Of a stretch of 51,206 bases of DNA, positions 49,987 through 51,206 are shown in pieces. The notes under the pieces are model-generated. The model was not told where the DNA came from and did no database searches. It saw only the letters and a list, made by a program, of their open reading frames with translations. The position numbers were made by a program, and so were the translations under genes. Every line of letters starts with the position of its first letter. Position 1 is the first letter of the stretch. This DNA is from Pelotomaculum sp. UBA3102. Lineage in GTDB: Bacteria; Bacillota; Desulfotomaculia; Desulfotomaculales; Pelotomaculaceae. The DNA lies in assembly GCA_002365865.1 (NCBI GenBank), contig DFAQ01000002.1, positions 1 to 51,206 on the forward strand, in the 5' to 3' direction.

Positions 49987-50502
49987 CCAAAATTCCCAGG
50001 CGCAGTAATACTCGGACGGGTGTTCGTCCGGCGGGCAGGCCAGGCACCTGGTCTTGATGCGCGGGTCGATTGTTTCGGCAAACCTTGTGTATTCAACCAG
50101 CCCCACTGGTTTACAGGGGAAGTCCGGCAGGTTTTTTCTTTTTCTGGCTGCCTGGACACGGCAGTCGTTCATTCTGAAGATTATTTTATTTTCACTGATG
50201 TTAATAGTCTCCTGTTGGTTTATGAAGGCATAGAGCCTCAGCCATAACGCCTTTTTCAAGGCCGGAATGCCTCCGCTGGGGGGCAGTTTGAGAAATTTTT
50301 TGATTCTTTTAGCCTCTATTTTAGAAAATTTATCCCAGGCATTAAGATCCATTTTTATTGCCGCGTCAATTCCGTATTCTTCTTCCACCGCCTGGAACCA
50401 AAGACCGTCATGCGCCAGCCAGCGTTTAGCCATGTCTTCCATCAGGCCCAGCAAAGATTCACGCCGGTACAGTTCCGATAAAACCGGGTTATAGCTTTTC
50501 AT
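49981..50502 (-). CDS. DUF6125 family protein (amino-thiazoline-hydrolase-like)
   Basis: A 173-residue cytoplasmic protein of the family sometimes annotated L-2-amino-thiazoline-4-carboxylic acid hydrolase-like/DUF6125. Landmarks are LMEDMAKRWLAHDGLWFQAVEEEYG near the start, MNDCRVQAARKRKNLPDFPCKPVG, and a C-terminal cysteine set RIKTRCLACPPDEHPSEYYCAWEF. Four or five conserved Cys could bind a metal or heme. The product is not known to be an active hydrolase. ATG is preceded by TGAGGA. It lies convergent to rnpB. Family assignment is reasonable; function is not known. Confidence 0.75.
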   Translation of the reverse strand: MKSYNPVLSELYRRESLLGLMEDMAKRWLAHDGLWFQAVEEEYGIDAAIKMDLNAWDKFSKIEAKRIKKFLKLPPSGGIPALKKALWLRLYAFINQQETINISENKIIFRMNDCRVQAARKRKNLPDFPCKPVGLVEYTRFAETIDPRIKTRCLACPPDEHPSEYYCAWEFWI

Positions 50503-50625
50503 GGTAAATCCTCACAATCAATAAAATTTTTTTCATTTTACCACTGCCTGCTTTTTACCACAATGGTACTTTGAGCGAATAAGCAGGTATTAATCGTTCT
50601 TTCGATCTTGACCAATCCATAGTAA

Positions 50626-50639
50626 TATAGTAGACTATA
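50626..50639 (+). promoter_or_regulatory. Palindromic operator candidate for the Rrf2 regulator
   Basis: TATAGT-AG-ACTATA is a perfect inverted repeat 18 bases downstream of TTGACC (50608-50613), overlapping the -10 region. The 10-base element TAAACAATAT is repeated at 50638-50647 and 50665-50674. Both fit a site for an Rrf2-type regulator; unproved. Confidence 0.45.
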
Positions 50640-50725
50640 AACAATATTAAACAGATAGGAATTGTAAACAATATCAAGCATCACTCATTATTCCAAGTTT
50701 AAAGTTGAAAGGGGTGTCACGGGGT

Positions 50726-51175
50726 TTGAGATTTTCCACGCGGGCAAGATACGGACTGAGGGCCATGCTGGAACTGGCGCTTGATTATCAGCGTGAAGAA
50801 CCGGTTCCTCTGTTTCGGATTGCGGAAAAACAGGGTATTTCTGAAGGATACCTGGAGCAGATGATGACTTTTTTACGTAAAGGAGGGCTGGTGCGCAGCG
50901 TGCGGGGAGCCCAGGGGGGGTATCTCCTGGCCAGGGAGCCGGCAAAGATTACTTCCGGTGAGATCGTCAGGTGTTTGGAGGGTCCTATCAGCCCGACAGG
51001 TTGTGTCAATGAAACTGACCCGGAACGGTGTGCCCGGTCGGAATACTGTGTTACGCGGAGACTATGGGAAAAAGTCGGGAAATCAGTCGCGGAAGTATTG
51101 GATAATACCACCCTGCTGGATCTCTGCAGAGAGGTGGAAAGTGCCGGTTTGGCTGAACCAAAAAGCATGAATTAA
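50726..51175 (+). CDS. Rrf2 family transcriptional regulator
   Basis: A 149-residue regulator related to IscR/CymR. The N-terminal winged helix has RFSTRARYGLRAMLELALDY and ISEGYLEQMMTFLRKGGLVRSVRGAQGGYLL. A Cys set C-x8-C-x5-C (CVNETDPERCARSEYC, about residues 91-106) could hold an iron-sulfur cluster, as in IscR-like members. TTG at 50726 gives the usual family start and follows AAAGGGGTG; an in-frame TTG at 50705 does not. A palindrome at 50626-50639 is a likely autoregulatory site. A cysteine desulfurase or sulfur gene would often follow, outside the window. In-frame stop at 51173-51175. Confidence 0.93.
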   Translation: MRFSTRARYGLRAMLELALDYQREEPVPLFRIAEKQGISEGYLEQMMTFLRKGGLVRSVRGAQGGYLLAREPAKITSGEIVRCLEGPISPTGCVNETDPERCARSEYCVTRRLWEKVGKSVAEVLDNTTLLDLCREVESAGLAEPKSMN

Positions 51176-51206
51176 TATACCACTGTCCGGTATCGATTTT
51201 GCGATT

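Noticed and set aside
1..51206. CRISPR array, intact insertion sequence, prophage or integrase
   Set aside because: No regularly spaced direct repeats, transposase, integrase or phage structural genes were seen on either strand; the holin-family name at 1401-1739 does not indicate a phage.

Overview
The window reads as a continuous chromosomal segment of an anaerobic, endospore-forming Firmicute, most like the Pelotomaculum/Desulfotomaculum/Carboxydothermus group. The reasons are sporulation genes (spoIIP, yqfC, yqfD), the B. subtilis-like order phoH-pgpH-ybeY-dgkA-cdd-era-recO-glyQ-glyS-ccpN-yqfL and dnaG-rpoD, strong Shine-Dalgarno sites with many TTG/GTG starts, a T-box leader, a HrcA/CIRCE system, and an archaeal-type chaperonin inside the dnaK operon. 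The assignment is inference; no 16S gene is present.

Layout. 1-6409: end of holA, rpsT (minus), a small membrane protein, spoIIP, a short membrane-anchored protein, lepA, hemW. 6464-16121: heat-shock and translation block behind a sigma-A promoter with a perfect CIRCE: hrcA, group II-like chaperonin, grpE, dnaK, terminator, dnaJ, prmA, rsmE, mtaB. 16167-25516: hinT, rpsU, yqfC, yqfD, phoH, pgpH, ybeY, dgkA, cdd, era, ubiX (minus) and recO. 25564-33707: a DUF4342 protein, T-box-controlled glyQS, then ccpN, the PPDK regulatory kinase and ppdK. 33784-37060 (minus): an envelope cluster of a membrane TPR-like protein, a PRC-barrel protein and a VanW/G5 protein. 37216-42111: thpR, dgt, dnaG, rpoD. 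42174-42496: four tRNA genes (Asn, CAU, Glu, Val) with their own promoter and terminator.

42575-46580 is the most accessory-looking part: a RodZ-like HTH protein, a Cys-rich DUF11-type protein, two very small genes, a possible group II intron 3' remnant, and a TusA-like/YedE selenium-type transport pair. It separates rpoD from trmK and the Nif3-like gene, which are usually close to it. 46837-51206: trmK, Nif3-like, cdsZ, the RNase P RNA with an enlarged P12 helix, a DUF6125 protein and an Rrf2-family regulator with a palindromic operator candidate.

Most of the window is core genome. The points most worth following are the chaperonin in the CIRCE operon, a long hairpin that buries the spoIIP ribosome binding site, a duplicated linker shared by two adjacent envelope genes, the RNase P P12 extension, and the accessory stretch after the tRNA genes. 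No CRISPR array, intact insertion sequence or prophage was seen.
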